Source: an uncultured Eubacteriales bacterium
GTDB lineage: Bacteria > Bacillota > Clostridia > Lachnospirales > Cellulosilyticaceae
Reading direction: 5' to 3'
Length of the DNA stretch: 64,000 nt
NCBI GenBank assembly: GCA_900551325.1
Contig: URVM01000012.1
Span: 26,036-90,035 of the forward strand
This document shows, piece by piece, positions 1 through 9,210 of this stretch; positions within the stretch are counted from its first letter, which is position 1, and each line of letters begins with the position of its first letter. The position numbers were made by a program, and so were the translations under genes. The notes under the pieces were generated by a model. That model was not told the origin of the DNA, did no database searches, and saw only the letters and a list, made by a program, of their open reading frames with translations.

Positions 1-1065
1 CTACCTATTCACTATAGAGATTCTCGTACACAAAAAGTTATAGAAGAAGTAGATAGTATAATAAATGAAATAGAGTTATATGAGTTAACAGGTATACAAA
101 AAGCTTCTTTTAATACACTGTATCAATTGTATTATGACAAAAAATATAATCCAGTGATTCATAGTCATGGGTATAAATGGTTGTTTATGCCGGATTTATT
201 AGGTTATTTTTTAACGGGCAAACAGTATAATGAGGCAACCATTGCTTCTACAAGTGGTCTTATAGACCCAAGGTCTAAAAGATATAGTGAAAAGATTTTT
301 GATAAGCTAGGTTTTTTACTAGATTGGATGAATGAACTAGTGATGCCAGGTACACCAGTAGGTACATTATTAAAATCTATTCAAGAAGAAACAGGACTAG
401 GGGAAGTGCCTATAGTAGCTGTAGCAAGCCATGATACAGCTTCAGCAGTAGCAGGGGCAGGTATAAATGCTCAGGAAGAACTATACCTTGTATGTGGTAC
501 ATGGTGTTTGATGGGGCTTGAAGTCAATCAAGCCTACACAAGTGAAGAGGCCAGAAAATTAGGACTTACAAATGAAGGTAGTGCAAAAGGTAAGATTAGA
601 TTATTAAAAAACATTAATGGACTATGGATGCTTCAACAACTAAAAAAATGTTTAAATGAACGAGGCTTAGAGATAGATTTTCCAGATATCATTAAAGAAG
701 TGGAGCAAGTTCAACATGATTATGCCATAGATGTAACCCATCAAAGGTTTATGGCACCTATAAATATGGAGCAAGAAGTTATTAAGGCGTGCTATGAACA
801 ATATCAAGTGAAATTAGAAGGAATAGGTGAAGTAGCAGCAGCTATATATAATGGATTAGGCCAACTTTATAAAGAAACAGTAGAGCAATTTGAACAATTA
901 CTAGGTAAAGAAATTACTACAATCCGTATGGTTGGTGGAGGTACAAAAGATAGATATCTATGCCAAGTTGTAAAGGATATGACAGGTAAAAAGGTTATAA
1001 AAGGAACAACAGAAGCATCAGCTATGGGAAATATCTTACTACAAATAGAAGCTATAAATGATTAA
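1..1065 (+). CDS. FGGY carbohydrate kinase, rhamnulokinase/fuculokinase-like (5' truncated by window)
   Basis: The reading frame is open from base 1, so the N-terminal ATPase half lies outside the window; 354 codons are visible. The first residues (HYRDSRT, then FNTLYQL) and the later AVASHDTASAVAGAG and MVGGGTKDRYLCQ segments match the sugar- and ATP-binding parts of RhaB-type FGGY kinases, which phosphorylate L-rhamnulose or L-fuculose at C1. The gene lies 39 bp upstream of an alpha-L-fucosidase, so L-fuculose is a plausible substrate. This is inference from context; sequence alone does not separate rhamnulokinase from fuculokinase. An internal ATG at 127 is not the start, because the kinase homology begins upstream of it. 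Confidence 0.85.
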   Translation, partial: LPIHYRDSRTQKVIEEVDSIINEIELYELTGIQKASFNTLYQLYYDKKYNPVIHSHGYKWLFMPDLLGYFLTGKQYNEATIASTSGLIDPRSKRYSEKIFDKLGFLLDWMNELVMPGTPVGTLLKSIQEETGLGEVPIVAVASHDTASAVAGAGINAQEELYLVCGTWCLMGLEVNQAYTSEEARKLGLTNEGSAKGKIRLLKNINGLWMLQQLKKCLNERGLEIDFPDIIKEVEQVQHDYAIDVTHQRFMAPINMEQEVIKACYEQYQVKLEGIGEVAAAIYNGLGQLYKETVEQFEQLLGKEITTIRMVGGGTKDRYLCQVVKDMTGKKVIKGTTEASAMGNILLQIEAIND

Positions 1066-1104
1066 AAAAATCTTAATAACTTTATAAAGTAAGAGGGGAT
1101 AAAT

Positions 1105-2511
1105 ATGGATGATCATAAAGTAGTTGAAGAAGTTTTAGATCAAGGTATTGAAGAAGATAGAGAAGAAACAGAACAAGGTGTACATACATATAGTGCAGTA
1201 GATAAATATGTTTGGCCAACAGAACCTAAAGTTTTAGAAAAGCTTGAGTGGTTTCAAGATCAAAAGTTAGCACTTATGATGCACTGGGGGCCTTATTCAC
1301 AAATTGGTTTAGTTGAGTCATGGGCGCTTAGTGATGCTGATGCTGATTGGGCAAGACGAGGTGTGGATTGGCCAGTTAATGATGAAGAGTTTAAAAAACA
1401 GTATAGGGATTTAAATAAAACATTTAATCCAATACGTTTTAATCCAGAAGAGTGGGCAGATTTAGCGAAAGATGGAGGGTTTAAATACCTTATCTTTACA
1501 ACAAAGCACCATGATGGATTTTGTATGTGGGATACTAAGTATTCTGATTACAAAATTACATCACCAGATTGCCCTTTCCATACAAATAAGTATGCTGATA
1601 TTTGTAAACATCTTTTTGAAGCGTTTAGAAGACGTGGACTTGGGATTTCAGCTTACTTTTCGAAGGCAGATTGGCACAGTCCCTATTACTGGGCACCTAA
1701 TATGGAACGTGGTTCCTTTATGTGGAGAGGACCTTCTTATAAACCTAGTGAAAACCCTGAGCTATGGGAAAAATTTGTTGAGTTTACTCAAAATCAGGTT
1801 AAAGAACTGACTACAGAGTATGGTAAGATAGATATTCTATGGTTTGATGCGGGGCAAGTATGTCCACAGTCAGGGCAAGATATTCGCTTAGGTCAGATGA
1901 TAGATGATATTCGTAAATACCAACCTTGGATTTTATCAGCTGATCGTACAGTAGGTGGGCCGTACGAAAACTATATTACACCAGAACAATGTGTACCAAA
2001 TAAACCACTTGGAATACCTTGGGAAAGCTGTATTACCATGGGGACATCCTTTTCTTTTGCATATGAAGATGACTACAAATCAGTAAGAGAGCTTGTACAT
2101 TTACTTGTAAATATTGTGGCTAAAGGTGGTAATCTTGCTTTAAATGTAGGCCCTCAACCAGATGGTAGACTACCGAAAGGTGCTATCAAACGTATGAGGG
2201 GATTAGGGTCTTGGCTAAAAGTAAATGGTGATGCAATATATGGTACTCGTACATGTGCTCCATATATTCAAGATAATATTGCCTTTACTCAAAAAGCAGA
2301 TGCGGTTTATGCTATTAAGCTATATGCAGAAGGTGAAAAGGTAGAAAGAAAATTACTTATACCATATACAAAATCAATTAAGCAAGTAGTACTTTTAGGC
2401 TATGAAGGCGTGCTAGAAAGTGAGAGATTAGAAGAAGGTATACTTGTAACTATACCTGAGATGGAGTGGGACGAAGAAGTTATTGCATATGCATTTAAAA
2501 TGATTAAGTAA
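1105..2511 (+). CDS. Alpha-L-fucosidase, GH29
   Basis: Glycoside hydrolase family 29, 468 residues, releasing terminal L-fucose with retention. Family hallmarks are visible: the MMHWGPYSQIG segment near residue 60, FTTKHHDGFCMWD near 135, and YGKIDILWFDAG, where Asp248 sits at the position of the GH29 catalytic nucleophile. There is no signal peptide, so the enzyme is probably cytoplasmic and acts on imported fucosylated oligosaccharides. The start ATG follows AGAGGGG at good spacing. It lies 39 bp after the FGGY kinase and they are probably one transcript, ending at the hairpin at 2529-2563. A paralogue lies at 5945-7318 on the other strand. Confidence 0.93.
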   Translation: MDDHKVVEEVLDQGIEEDREETEQGVHTYSAVDKYVWPTEPKVLEKLEWFQDQKLALMMHWGPYSQIGLVESWALSDADADWARRGVDWPVNDEEFKKQYRDLNKTFNPIRFNPEEWADLAKDGGFKYLIFTTKHHDGFCMWDTKYSDYKITSPDCPFHTNKYADICKHLFEAFRRRGLGISAYFSKADWHSPYYWAPNMERGSFMWRGPSYKPSENPELWEKFVEFTQNQVKELTTEYGKIDILWFDAGQVCPQSGQDIRLGQMIDDIRKYQPWILSADRTVGGPYENYITPEQCVPNKPLGIPWESCITMGTSFSFAYEDDYKSVRELVHLLVNIVAKGGNLALNVGPQPDGRLPKGAIKRMRGLGSWLKVNGDAIYGTRTCAPYIQDNIAFTQKADAVYAIKLYAEGEKVERKLLIPYTKSIKQVVLLGYEGVLESERLEEGILVTIPEMEWDEEVIAYAFKMIK

Positions 2512-2528
2512 ACTAGCAACACAAAAAA

Positions 2529-2563
2529 CATCCTCAACTTTTATTGGTTGAGGATGTTTTTTT
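2529..2563. terminator. Bidirectional intrinsic terminator
   Basis: Stem CATCCTCAAC/GTTGAGGATG followed by T7 on the plus strand and preceded by an A-run that gives a U-run on the minus strand. It closes the fucosidase transcript and also contains the last codons and stop (2541) of the convergent membrane protein gene. Confidence 0.85.
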
Positions 2564-3221
2564 GCGCTTGTTTAAATTCTTTATAGCCGATGAGAATAAC
2601 CCAAACGTAAGCAAGTGTTTTAGGAATCATAAGCATCCCTACAAGGAAATTTTCTTGTGCCCAAAGGACAACAGGTGCATAGAAACCAAAAGATAAGATA
2701 ACAGCAATGGCAAGGTTTTTGTAATCACGATCTTTGTATTTAACCCCGTAGCTGTAAAGAAGATAAATCATAATGAGTCCCATAATAGTAAATGGAATAT
2801 TTCTAATAATACCCCATGAAATAGGTGGGTTATTTACAAACCACATGTTTTGAGGGAAGAAACATAGAATAATTCTTAAAGCAGCTAATACATACATAGT
2901 TAAATCTAATGTCTGAGTATCTTTTACATTAAAGCGCATTTTCCAAATTTTATAAAGAATAAGGTAGAAAACAGTCATTGTAATAGAAGTAATAAACTTA
3001 CCAAATCCTAGAGAAACAGGGTGATTTTCGAGTCCCGTTGTAAGAAGAGCGTAAATACGTGGTATAAGATGGAAGGCATCACCAAATCCTAAGGTAACAG
3101 ACATAATACCAAATAATTTGAAGTACCCATTGTCTTTAGAGTTTTTGATCATAATGATACCAAGTACAATAACAGTTGTTAAGTAAACCACATGAAAAAT
3201 AGGTTCCATAATTGCTTGCAT
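2541..3221 (-). CDS. Integral membrane protein of unknown function
   Basis: A 226-residue, strongly hydrophobic protein with about seven predicted membrane segments (roughly residues 8-25, 36-55, 68-88, 108-125, 136-158, 168-190, 195-215) joined by short charged loops. It has no signal peptide, catalytic motif or domain that I recognise. A good Shine-Dalgarno (AAAGGAGG on the minus strand) precedes the ATG. It is transcribed alone, convergent with the fucosidase gene and divergent from the OmpR-type regulator at 3428. The shared upstream region carries three 11-bp direct repeats, so that regulator might also control this gene; that is inference. Confidence 0.75.
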   Translation of the reverse strand: MQAIMEPIFHVVYLTTVIVLGIIMIKNSKDNGYFKLFGIMSVTLGFGDAFHLIPRIYALLTTGLENHPVSLGFGKFITSITMTVFYLILYKIWKMRFNVKDTQTLDLTMYVLAALRIILCFFPQNMWFVNNPPISWGIIRNIPFTIMGLIMIYLLYSYGVKYKDRDYKNLAIAVILSFGFYAPVVLWAQENFLVGMLMIPKTLAYVWVILIGYKEFKQAQKNILNQ

Positions 3222-3308
3222 AAAAATCCTCCTTTAATTGTTAGATTGTTGTTTATTTGAATTTATGCTTAAGTTTATAGAAATAGTATAGAGGGCCTAT
3301 ATTTAATG

Positions 3309-3341
3309 CATCTAAAGTTCATCTTAAATCCATCTTAAATA
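3309..3341. promoter_or_regulatory. Three 11-bp direct repeats, candidate OmpR-family operator
   Basis: CATCTAAAGTT, CATCTTAAATC and CATCTTAAATA start at 3309, 3320 and 3331, exactly 11 bp apart. Direct repeats with helical-turn spacing are the usual binding sites of OmpR/PhoB-type response regulators, and such a regulator begins at 3428. They lie between divergent genes, so control of either side is possible. Confidence 0.65.
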
Positions 3342-3427
3342 TGAGTTATTGATAACAAGAAGAAAATAAATAGTGCTATGATAAGAGTATAAATAGATAG
3401 AATGATAAGTGTGAAAAGGAGTAAAAT

Positions 3428-4150
3428 ATGCAAGGTATTTTTGAAAAATATAAAGTACTTATAATAGATGATGAACAAGATATTGTAGAGATTTTAGATA
3501 CAGTTTTAAAAAGAGAAGGCTTTAGCCAAATCTATATGGCAGGGGATGGTAAAACAGGTATAGAAACCTTTAAGAAGGAAAGTCCGGATATTGTGCTTTT
3601 AGACATTATGTTACCAGATATAAGTGGTTATGAGGTATTTAATGAGCTAAGGAGAATAGGCCAAGTGCCTGTACTATTTTTATCTGCAAAAGGTGAAGAA
3701 ATGGATAGATTATTAGGCTTTGCTATGGGAGCAGATGACTATATTACAAAGCCTTTTAGTGCCAAAGAAGTAGCATTTCGGTTAAAGGCAAGGCTTAAGG
3801 TATTAGATCAAGTAGTTTATGGACAAGTAGAAAAGAAAAATAAGCCTATTACTTTTGGGGATGTAACAATTAATGAGGAAACAGGAGAAGTTTATAAAGG
3901 GGGTAAGCTACTAGAGTTTACAGCAAAGGAATTGAAACTACTTTTATACTTAGTTAATAATCCAAATAGAATTATAAGTAAAGAGATGATTTGTAGACAA
4001 GTATGGGGGGAAGACTTCTTTGGTTATGATAATACTATTACAGTCCATATGCGTAAACTTAGGATGAAAATTGAAGACAATCCTTCTAAACCAGAGTATT
4101 TAACAACAGTCATAGGACTTGGGTACAAGTTTGTTATGAAAGAGGTGTAG
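3428..4150 (+). CDS. OmpR/PhoB-family response regulator
   Basis: A 240-residue two-domain response regulator. The receiver domain occupies about residues 8-125, with acidic pocket residues in LIIDDEQD, phospho-acceptor Asp59 in IVLLDIMLP, and the switch Lys in YITKPF. The winged-helix DNA-binding domain spans about 145-238 (TITVHMRKLRMKIE recognition region, VIGLGYKF wing). It is followed after 3 bp by its histidine kinase at 4154. Its own upstream region has three 11-bp direct repeats, consistent with autoregulation. The signal is not evident from the sequence. Confidence 0.93.
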   Translation: MQGIFEKYKVLIIDDEQDIVEILDTVLKREGFSQIYMAGDGKTGIETFKKESPDIVLLDIMLPDISGYEVFNELRRIGQVPVLFLSAKGEEMDRLLGFAMGADDYITKPFSAKEVAFRLKARLKVLDQVVYGQVEKKNKPITFGDVTINEETGEVYKGGKLLEFTAKELKLLLYLVNNPNRIISKEMICRQVWGEDFFGYDNTITVHMRKLRMKIEDNPSKPEYLTTVIGLGYKFVMKEV

Positions 4151-4153
4151 TCG

Positions 4154-5530
4154 GTGAAGGGGAAGTTAATCACACATTATTTCTTAAGTTTTATTACAGC
4201 CTGCTCTGTTATATTTATAGTCAATATTCTCTTTATGCGAGGTAATATTTATAACCAAGGCATGCTCTATGACTTTGAACCTACCAAGTATATTTTGGAA
4301 GTTGAACAAAATATTGTACAGCTACCAAGTAGAAGGGTAGGTCTTAATGAGGCGGGTATCTTGGCATTAGATAGATATGGTAGTGGTATACAAATATTAG
4401 ATTCAACTAATAAAGAAATTTTTAGCTATAAGAAACCAGAGTTTGTTCCAAGTTCTTACTCTAATGTGGATTTAATCAATCTTTTTACAAGTAATGAAAC
4501 CACCATATATTTAGAGGAAAAGGAAATAGGAGAGAAGACCTATACCTATATCGTGTTTTTAGATACGGAGAAAGTAAATAGGGTAATTTATACCTACGAT
4601 GTATCAGATTTAAGGCAGGCTCATCGTTTCCCTACCTTAATACTTATTAATTGTATTTTGATTTTAATTATGAGTTTCCTCTTTACTATAAGAATTGCAA
4701 GACCTATCAATCGGATTATTGATAAAATTGTTAAATTATCAAAAGGAGATTACTCCAAAAGTACAATTAAACAAGGTATTTATTTTAAAATAGAAGAAAA
4801 GCTCAATCAGCTAACGGAGCGTTTAACAGCTAATGAACGTGAGCGATTAAAGATTGATCAAATGCGTGAAGAATGGATTTCAAATATTACTCATGATATT
4901 AAAACTCCACTAACTTCTATTATAGGAAGTGCAGAAATACTAGCAGATATAAGTTACCCAGTAAATGATAGTATGCGTCAAAAGTACTCTCATACCATCC
5001 TTCATAAAAGCCAATACATTAAAACTTTAGTAGAAGACTTGAATTTGTCTACTAGGCTACAAAATCAAACCATGATACTGAACAAAACAAAGGTAAATAT
5101 GGTTTCTTTAGGGAGACATGTACTTATTGACCTGATTAATGATGAAAAATACAACGATCACAACATTACTTTTAAATATTCATCAGAAGCCATCTATTTA
5201 GAAGTAGATGAACAGCTGATGAAGCGTGTATTTATGAATTTAATCATCAATGCCTTTGTCCATAATGATGAAGATGTGAAAGTGAAATTAGAAATTAAAG
5301 AAGAAAAAGGACATGTACAAGTGATTATAGAAGACAATGGAAAAGGTGTAGCAGTAGAAGAACAACAAGAGATTTTTAAACGATACTATAGAGGAACTCA
5401 CACTCGAAATAAGACAGAAGGTTCAGGCCTGGGGCTTGCCATCGCTCACGATATAGTCAAAACTCATGGGGGAACAATAGAAGTAGAAAGTGAACTAGGC
5501 AAAGGACTAAAAATCACCATAACTTTCTAA
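4154..5530 (+). CDS. Sensor histidine kinase, partner of 3428-4150
   Basis: A 458-residue membrane histidine kinase with a GTG start. Transmembrane segments lie at about residues 9-28 and 160-179 with an extracytoplasmic sensor of about 130 residues between them, followed by a HAMP region (IARPINRIIDKIVKLSKGDY). The H box is NITHDIKTPLTS with phospho-acceptor His247; N (NLIINAFVHN), G1 (EDNGKGV) and G2 (GSGLGLAI) boxes are intact. The gene follows the response regulator with only 3 bp between them, so the two are co-transcribed and almost certainly cognate. The sensor domain is not recognised, so the stimulus is unknown. Confidence 0.92.
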   Translation: MKGKLITHYFLSFITACSVIFIVNILFMRGNIYNQGMLYDFEPTKYILEVEQNIVQLPSRRVGLNEAGILALDRYGSGIQILDSTNKEIFSYKKPEFVPSSYSNVDLINLFTSNETTIYLEEKEIGEKTYTYIVFLDTEKVNRVIYTYDVSDLRQAHRFPTLILINCILILIMSFLFTIRIARPINRIIDKIVKLSKGDYSKSTIKQGIYFKIEEKLNQLTERLTANERERLKIDQMREEWISNITHDIKTPLTSIIGSAEILADISYPVNDSMRQKYSHTILHKSQYIKTLVEDLNLSTRLQNQTMILNKTKVNMVSLGRHVLIDLINDEKYNDHNITFKYSSEAIYLEVDEQLMKRVFMNLIINAFVHNDEDVKVKLEIKEEKGHVQVIIEDNGKGVAVEEQQEIFKRYYRGTHTRNKTEGSGLGLAIAHDIVKTHGGTIEVESELGKGLKITITF

Positions 5531-5600
5531 ATTTGTGTAAAATATGACGAATAATATATGAATATGCAGAATAAAAATATATATATTTAACAAAAATAAG

Positions 5601-5629
5601 TTGACAATATATAGTAAAAAATAGATAAT
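5601..5629 (+). promoter_or_regulatory. Sigma-A-type promoter of the 55-codon gene
   Basis: TTGACA at 5601-5606 and GATAAT at 5624-5629 are separated by 17 bp. The site lies 59 bp upstream of the small gene at 5688. Confidence 0.7.
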
Positions 5630-5687
5630 TAAATGATGAAAATATAGTAATAAGTAATAAATACCTTAAAGAGAAGGAGGAAGGGGA

Positions 5688-5855
5688 ATGCATATTCAAG
5701 GGGTAAAAAGAGAAGAAGAACAACTAGAAAGAAAATGTGAGGACCTATCTTCTTATAATGAAGATATAATTCAAATGAGAAGTGAAATAAAAGTAGTAGG
5801 TCATAGAAGCTATACAGCCGACCTTTATGATGTAGAGCTACTCATGGAAAAATAA
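5688..5855 (+). CDS. Small protein of unknown function, 55 residues
   Basis: A 55-codon gene (starts MHIQGVKREEEQLERK, ends DVELLMEK). It is supported as real by its own consensus promoter at 5601-5629, a long Shine-Dalgarno (GAAGGAGGAAGGGG) just before the ATG, and a dedicated hairpin terminator at 5869-5933. The N-terminal half is charged and probably helical; the centre (KVVGHRSYTADLYDVELLM) could form a short beta hairpin plus helix. There is no signal peptide or membrane segment. I recognise no family. The terminator belongs to a hairpin type that also follows uncharacterised genes at 17551 and 27432. Confidence 0.6.
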   Translation: MHIQGVKREEEQLERKCEDLSSYNEDIIQMRSEIKVVGHRSYTADLYDVELLMEK

Positions 5856-5868
5856 AGTTTAATTATAT

Positions 5869-5933
5869 AAAAGCTGCCTAAGTATAGACGGATTCCTTGA
5901 GGGAGAGTATCTATACTGTATGGCAGCTTTTTA
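5869..5933 (+). terminator. Long hairpin terminator, AGCTGCC type
   Basis: AAAGCTGCC pairs with GGCAGCTTT and AGTATAGA with TCTATACT, followed by a short T-run. The apical region carries GACGGATT, which recurs in the hairpin at 17919-17985. Confidence 0.75.
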
Positions 5934-5944
5934 TATTTAATAAA

Positions 5945-7318
5945 TTAATTGTTTAAATCACCTTCATGAACAAGAACAAAACCTTCAGCGTAGAAAGCAT
6001 CTTGTAAATGGAGTGAAGAGACATTAAGTGTAATTGTATCCATATGTTGTTCAAAAGGAATAAGTTCTTTTGTACGTATGCTATGGATAGTTTTCACTGT
6101 TGTAGCACTATGTAGAGTAATGTGATGAGGAAGTAGAGGAATCTCATCATATAAGTAAAAGGCATAAGTCATATTATCTTTAGCAGTGTATTTAATACGA
6201 TCATTAAAATAAGGGGCTACAATATGTGTATTATAAATACCTTCTCCAAATATATTAAGCCATGCACCAAGTTGCTTCATAGAAAGGACAGCAGGCTTTG
6301 GAAGTTCACCATCTGGTTGAGGTGCAACATTTAGAGCAAGATTACCACCTTTACAAACAATATCTAAAAGAAGATGTACAAGTTGTAAACCAGTTTTGAA
6401 AGTATCTGTATAATGGAAAGAAAATTTTTGGCCTAATGTTGTACATGTTTCCCAAGGTACATCAAGAGCAGTTTCAGGAATAGTTTTTTCGGGTGTAATA
6501 ATATTCTCAAAAGGCCCTCCTACAGTACGATCACAAACGATAAGATGAGGCTGTGTTGTAGTTCTAATTTTATTTACGATAGTAGGTAGATCAATATCTT
6601 GGTCTAAATTATTTGGATTTACCCAACCACCATCTAGCCAAAGAACATCAATCTTTCCGTATTTTGTACAAAGCTCTTCAATTTGAGAGTGAGTATACTC
6701 TACAAATTTTTCCCATAGCTCAGGGTGCTCCTTAATAGTATAGTTTACATTGCGAGTTTTAGCCGTTCCGAAAGCTTTGTGCCAATAATAATCACTATGC
6801 CAATCTGGTTTGGAAAAATAAGTAGAGATAGCAAGTCCTTCTTTACGAAAAGCCTCATACAATGAACCTACAATGTCCGCATAAGGATGTGTATGAAAAG
6901 GACAAGAAGAATCTGTAATTTTGTAATTGGTTGTTTGTGTATCAAACATACAAAATCCATCATGATGCTTAGTTGTAAAAAGGAGATATTTAAAACCACA
7001 ATCTTTGGCAAGTTTTGCCCACTTGTCAGGACGGAATTTAACTGGATTAAAGGTACGATTAGAGTGGATATATTGTTGTTTAAAGGTTTCAATATCTGTC
7101 CAATCTATATCTTCTTGTGACCAGGAACTATCTCCATCAGATAAAGGCCAAGACTCATAAGTTCCAAATTGACATCCAGGTGCCCAGTGCATCATAAGTC
7201 CTAGCTTAAGTCCCATAAAGTATTCAATATGTTCTTGGACATTTGGTTCTTGTGGGGGAATATATTGTAGAGGGTCTGAATAATCATGTACTCCATTTTT
7301 TACTTTTATCTTTGTCAT
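5945..7318 (-). CDS. Alpha-L-fucosidase, GH29 (second copy)
   Basis: A 457-residue GH29 enzyme, paralogous to 1105-2511 with the same motif order: MMHWAPGCQFG, FTTKHHDGFCMFD, and YGKIDVLWLDGG, with Asp229 at the nucleophile position. The two differ at many positions, so this is an old duplication or separate acquisition and not a recent repeat. There is no signal peptide, so it is predicted cytoplasmic. The minus-strand ATG is preceded by AGGAGG. It is the last gene of a minus-strand set after a YesN/YesM two-component system (80 bp gap), which suggests induction by extracellular fucosylated glycans. Confidence 0.92.
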   Translation of the reverse strand: MTKIKVKNGVHDYSDPLQYIPPQEPNVQEHIEYFMGLKLGLMMHWAPGCQFGTYESWPLSDGDSSWSQEDIDWTDIETFKQQYIHSNRTFNPVKFRPDKWAKLAKDCGFKYLLFTTKHHDGFCMFDTQTTNYKITDSSCPFHTHPYADIVGSLYEAFRKEGLAISTYFSKPDWHSDYYWHKAFGTAKTRNVNYTIKEHPELWEKFVEYTHSQIEELCTKYGKIDVLWLDGGWVNPNNLDQDIDLPTIVNKIRTTTQPHLIVCDRTVGGPFENIITPEKTIPETALDVPWETCTTLGQKFSFHYTDTFKTGLQLVHLLLDIVCKGGNLALNVAPQPDGELPKPAVLSMKQLGAWLNIFGEGIYNTHIVAPYFNDRIKYTAKDNMTYAFYLYDEIPLLPHHITLHSATTVKTIHSIRTKELIPFEQHMDTITLNVSSLHLQDAFYAEGFVLVHEGDLNN

Positions 7319-7398
7319 AAAAAGCCTCCTAAAAAATAATAGAATATATTTAACTATATATTCTATTATAAAGATGGCAGATTAAAAAATAAGGGAAA

Positions 7399-9198
7399 TT
7401 ATTTTAGATAAGGGAGAATTATTTTAGCTGTAAGTTGCTGGTTTTGATTAAGTGAGTAAAAAAGTTTACTATCTTCTTTGAAATGAAGGTGAATACGCTC
7501 ATTTACATTACGAATACCAAAACCACTAGAAGGATTAAGAGGTGTATCTTTATAGTTAAGGTAATCATTTAAAAGCTGAGGGTCACATGTTTTTCCATTA
7601 CTACTTATTTCAATATATAAATAATCCTCTTCCGTATAAATTAAAAGTTGAATTTTAAGGCAATCAATAGGATTTTGAGGATCAATACCGTGTTTAATTG
7701 TATTTTCCACAAGGGGTTGAATAATAAATTTAGGAATACATATGGTATGTAATGGTAGTGGAGAATCTACATTAAAAATGATAGGATAATCATGCCTTAG
7801 CCTATAGATAGATATAAACTCATAGATGTTTTGAATTTCATCAGAGATATTAACAAGACAGTTAGGATCTGTAATACTATAACGCATTAAGTTAGAGATA
7901 GAACCTACAATATGTGCAATATCATCTTGATTTCTAGAAAGAGCAATCCAGTTTACAACATCCATTGCGTTAAAGATAAAATGTGGGTTAATTTGAGCTT
8001 GTAACGCTTTGAGTTCAGCTTGTTTTTTGAGTTCATTTTGATGAGTAATAGCCTCCATTAAATTATTAGTATAAGTAATTAAACGTTTAAAACTATTGCA
8101 AAGAACAATGATTTCCTTAGATTTAGAAAAATGTAGTTTATGTATATCAAAAGTTCTTGTATCATCAATAGATGCAATAGTACCAGATAAATCAATAATT
8201 GGTTTAGTTATTTTAAATGCAATAAAATAGGCAATAGGTATAGTCAGTAAAATAACAATAAAAGCGAATAGAATAAAAGTATACATAAAGGAATTACTTT
8301 GTTTAATGATATCTTCATAAGGTGTGACAAAAATAATAGAAAGTCCAGAATCTAAGAAGCTTGTATGAACAACATATTTTTGGTTATAGGCATATACGAG
8401 ATTACTTGAAGAAGCACTAGTAAGAGTAGACAAGCTGGTATGGTATAAGTCTAAAAATATATCAGGCTCAATAGTTTCAGTGCTTGTGTATAATATATTG
8501 CCTTCTCTAGAAAGTAAGGAATAACCACTATTAGGCGTAAGAGGAGAAAAAGTTAAAACGTTGTCTAGGTATTCTATTTTAATGCTTATGACCATAACAC
8601 CTATTCCTGAAGAATCATAAGGACCTGTATAAAAAGTGTTTTGGATTTTTTTTGCAAAACACAATTCATTACTTTCTGCATTAATAAATACATAATGATT
8701 TTGTGGAGAAGTCAATGTACCAATATACCAATTACTATTTTTAACTTCGCTATTAGAAAAAACATTATAGGATCGGCTATAAGTATTTGTATTCAATGTT
8801 TTAGCCTCAAAGCCAGAAGTAATAGGAAGTGTATCATTTAAAAAAAGAGTATTTTTATAATAATAATTTGTATTGTTGGGGAGTTTTAAGCTTGAACAGT
8901 TAGAAAACTCCTTTAGAATACCTAAACGTACTTGTATGTCTATAAGTGGATCAGCAGGTTCAGTATTAAGATAATTGCCTAAAAGCTGATTGCTAATAAC
9001 CATAAGAGAAGTTTGTTCAATAGAGTCCATAAAATTTGTAAGTAAATTATTATTTAAAGAAGTAACACTAGATTGATAATGAATGACTTCTTGAACCATT
9101 GTGTTTTGAAACAATATATAAATTACAGTATATGAACAAATAAGAACGGTACTCATAAGTAGAATAAGAGTGAGCGTGATTTTTTTCTTGATAGACAT
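7399..9198 (-). CDS. YesM-type sensor histidine kinase
   Basis: A 599-residue sensor kinase of the YesM/LytS-like group. It has a transmembrane helix at about residues 8-29, an extracellular sensor of about 270 residues, a second helix at about 302-325, a HAMP linker, and then the His_kinase domain with QINPHFIFNAMDVV (phospho-acceptor His). The C-terminal ATPase shows VENTIKHGI and the late GFGIRNVNERI glycine motif. It lies 12 bp downstream of its response regulator at 9211-10275. In Firmicutes such pairs control oligosaccharide importers and glycosidases, and here they sit between a GH29 gene and an LplABC-type importer. The exact ligand is unknown. Confidence 0.92.
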   Translation of the reverse strand: MSIKKKITLTLILLMSTVLICSYTVIYILFQNTMVQEVIHYQSSVTSLNNNLLTNFMDSIEQTSLMVISNQLLGNYLNTEPADPLIDIQVRLGILKEFSNCSSLKLPNNTNYYYKNTLFLNDTLPITSGFEAKTLNTNTYSRSYNVFSNSEVKNSNWYIGTLTSPQNHYVFINAESNELCFAKKIQNTFYTGPYDSSGIGVMVISIKIEYLDNVLTFSPLTPNSGYSLLSREGNILYTSTETIEPDIFLDLYHTSLSTLTSASSSNLVYAYNQKYVVHTSFLDSGLSIIFVTPYEDIIKQSNSFMYTFILFAFIVILLTIPIAYFIAFKITKPIIDLSGTIASIDDTRTFDIHKLHFSKSKEIIVLCNSFKRLITYTNNLMEAITHQNELKKQAELKALQAQINPHFIFNAMDVVNWIALSRNQDDIAHIVGSISNLMRYSITDPNCLVNISDEIQNIYEFISIYRLRHDYPIIFNVDSPLPLHTICIPKFIIQPLVENTIKHGIDPQNPIDCLKIQLLIYTEEDYLYIEISSNGKTCDPQLLNDYLNYKDTPLNPSSGFGIRNVNERIHLHFKEDSKLFYSLNQNQQLTAKIILPYLK

Positions 9199-9210
9199 TG
9201 ATAACTCCTT

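Noticed and set aside
1472..1810. 112-codon frame inside the fucosidase gene
   Set aside because: It is an out-of-frame shadow of a well-supported GH29 gene, without its own start signals.
5514..5723. 69-codon minus-strand open frame
   Set aside because: It is hydrophobic by composition only, overlaps the kinase end and the promoter and start of the 55-codon gene, and lacks a ribosome binding site.
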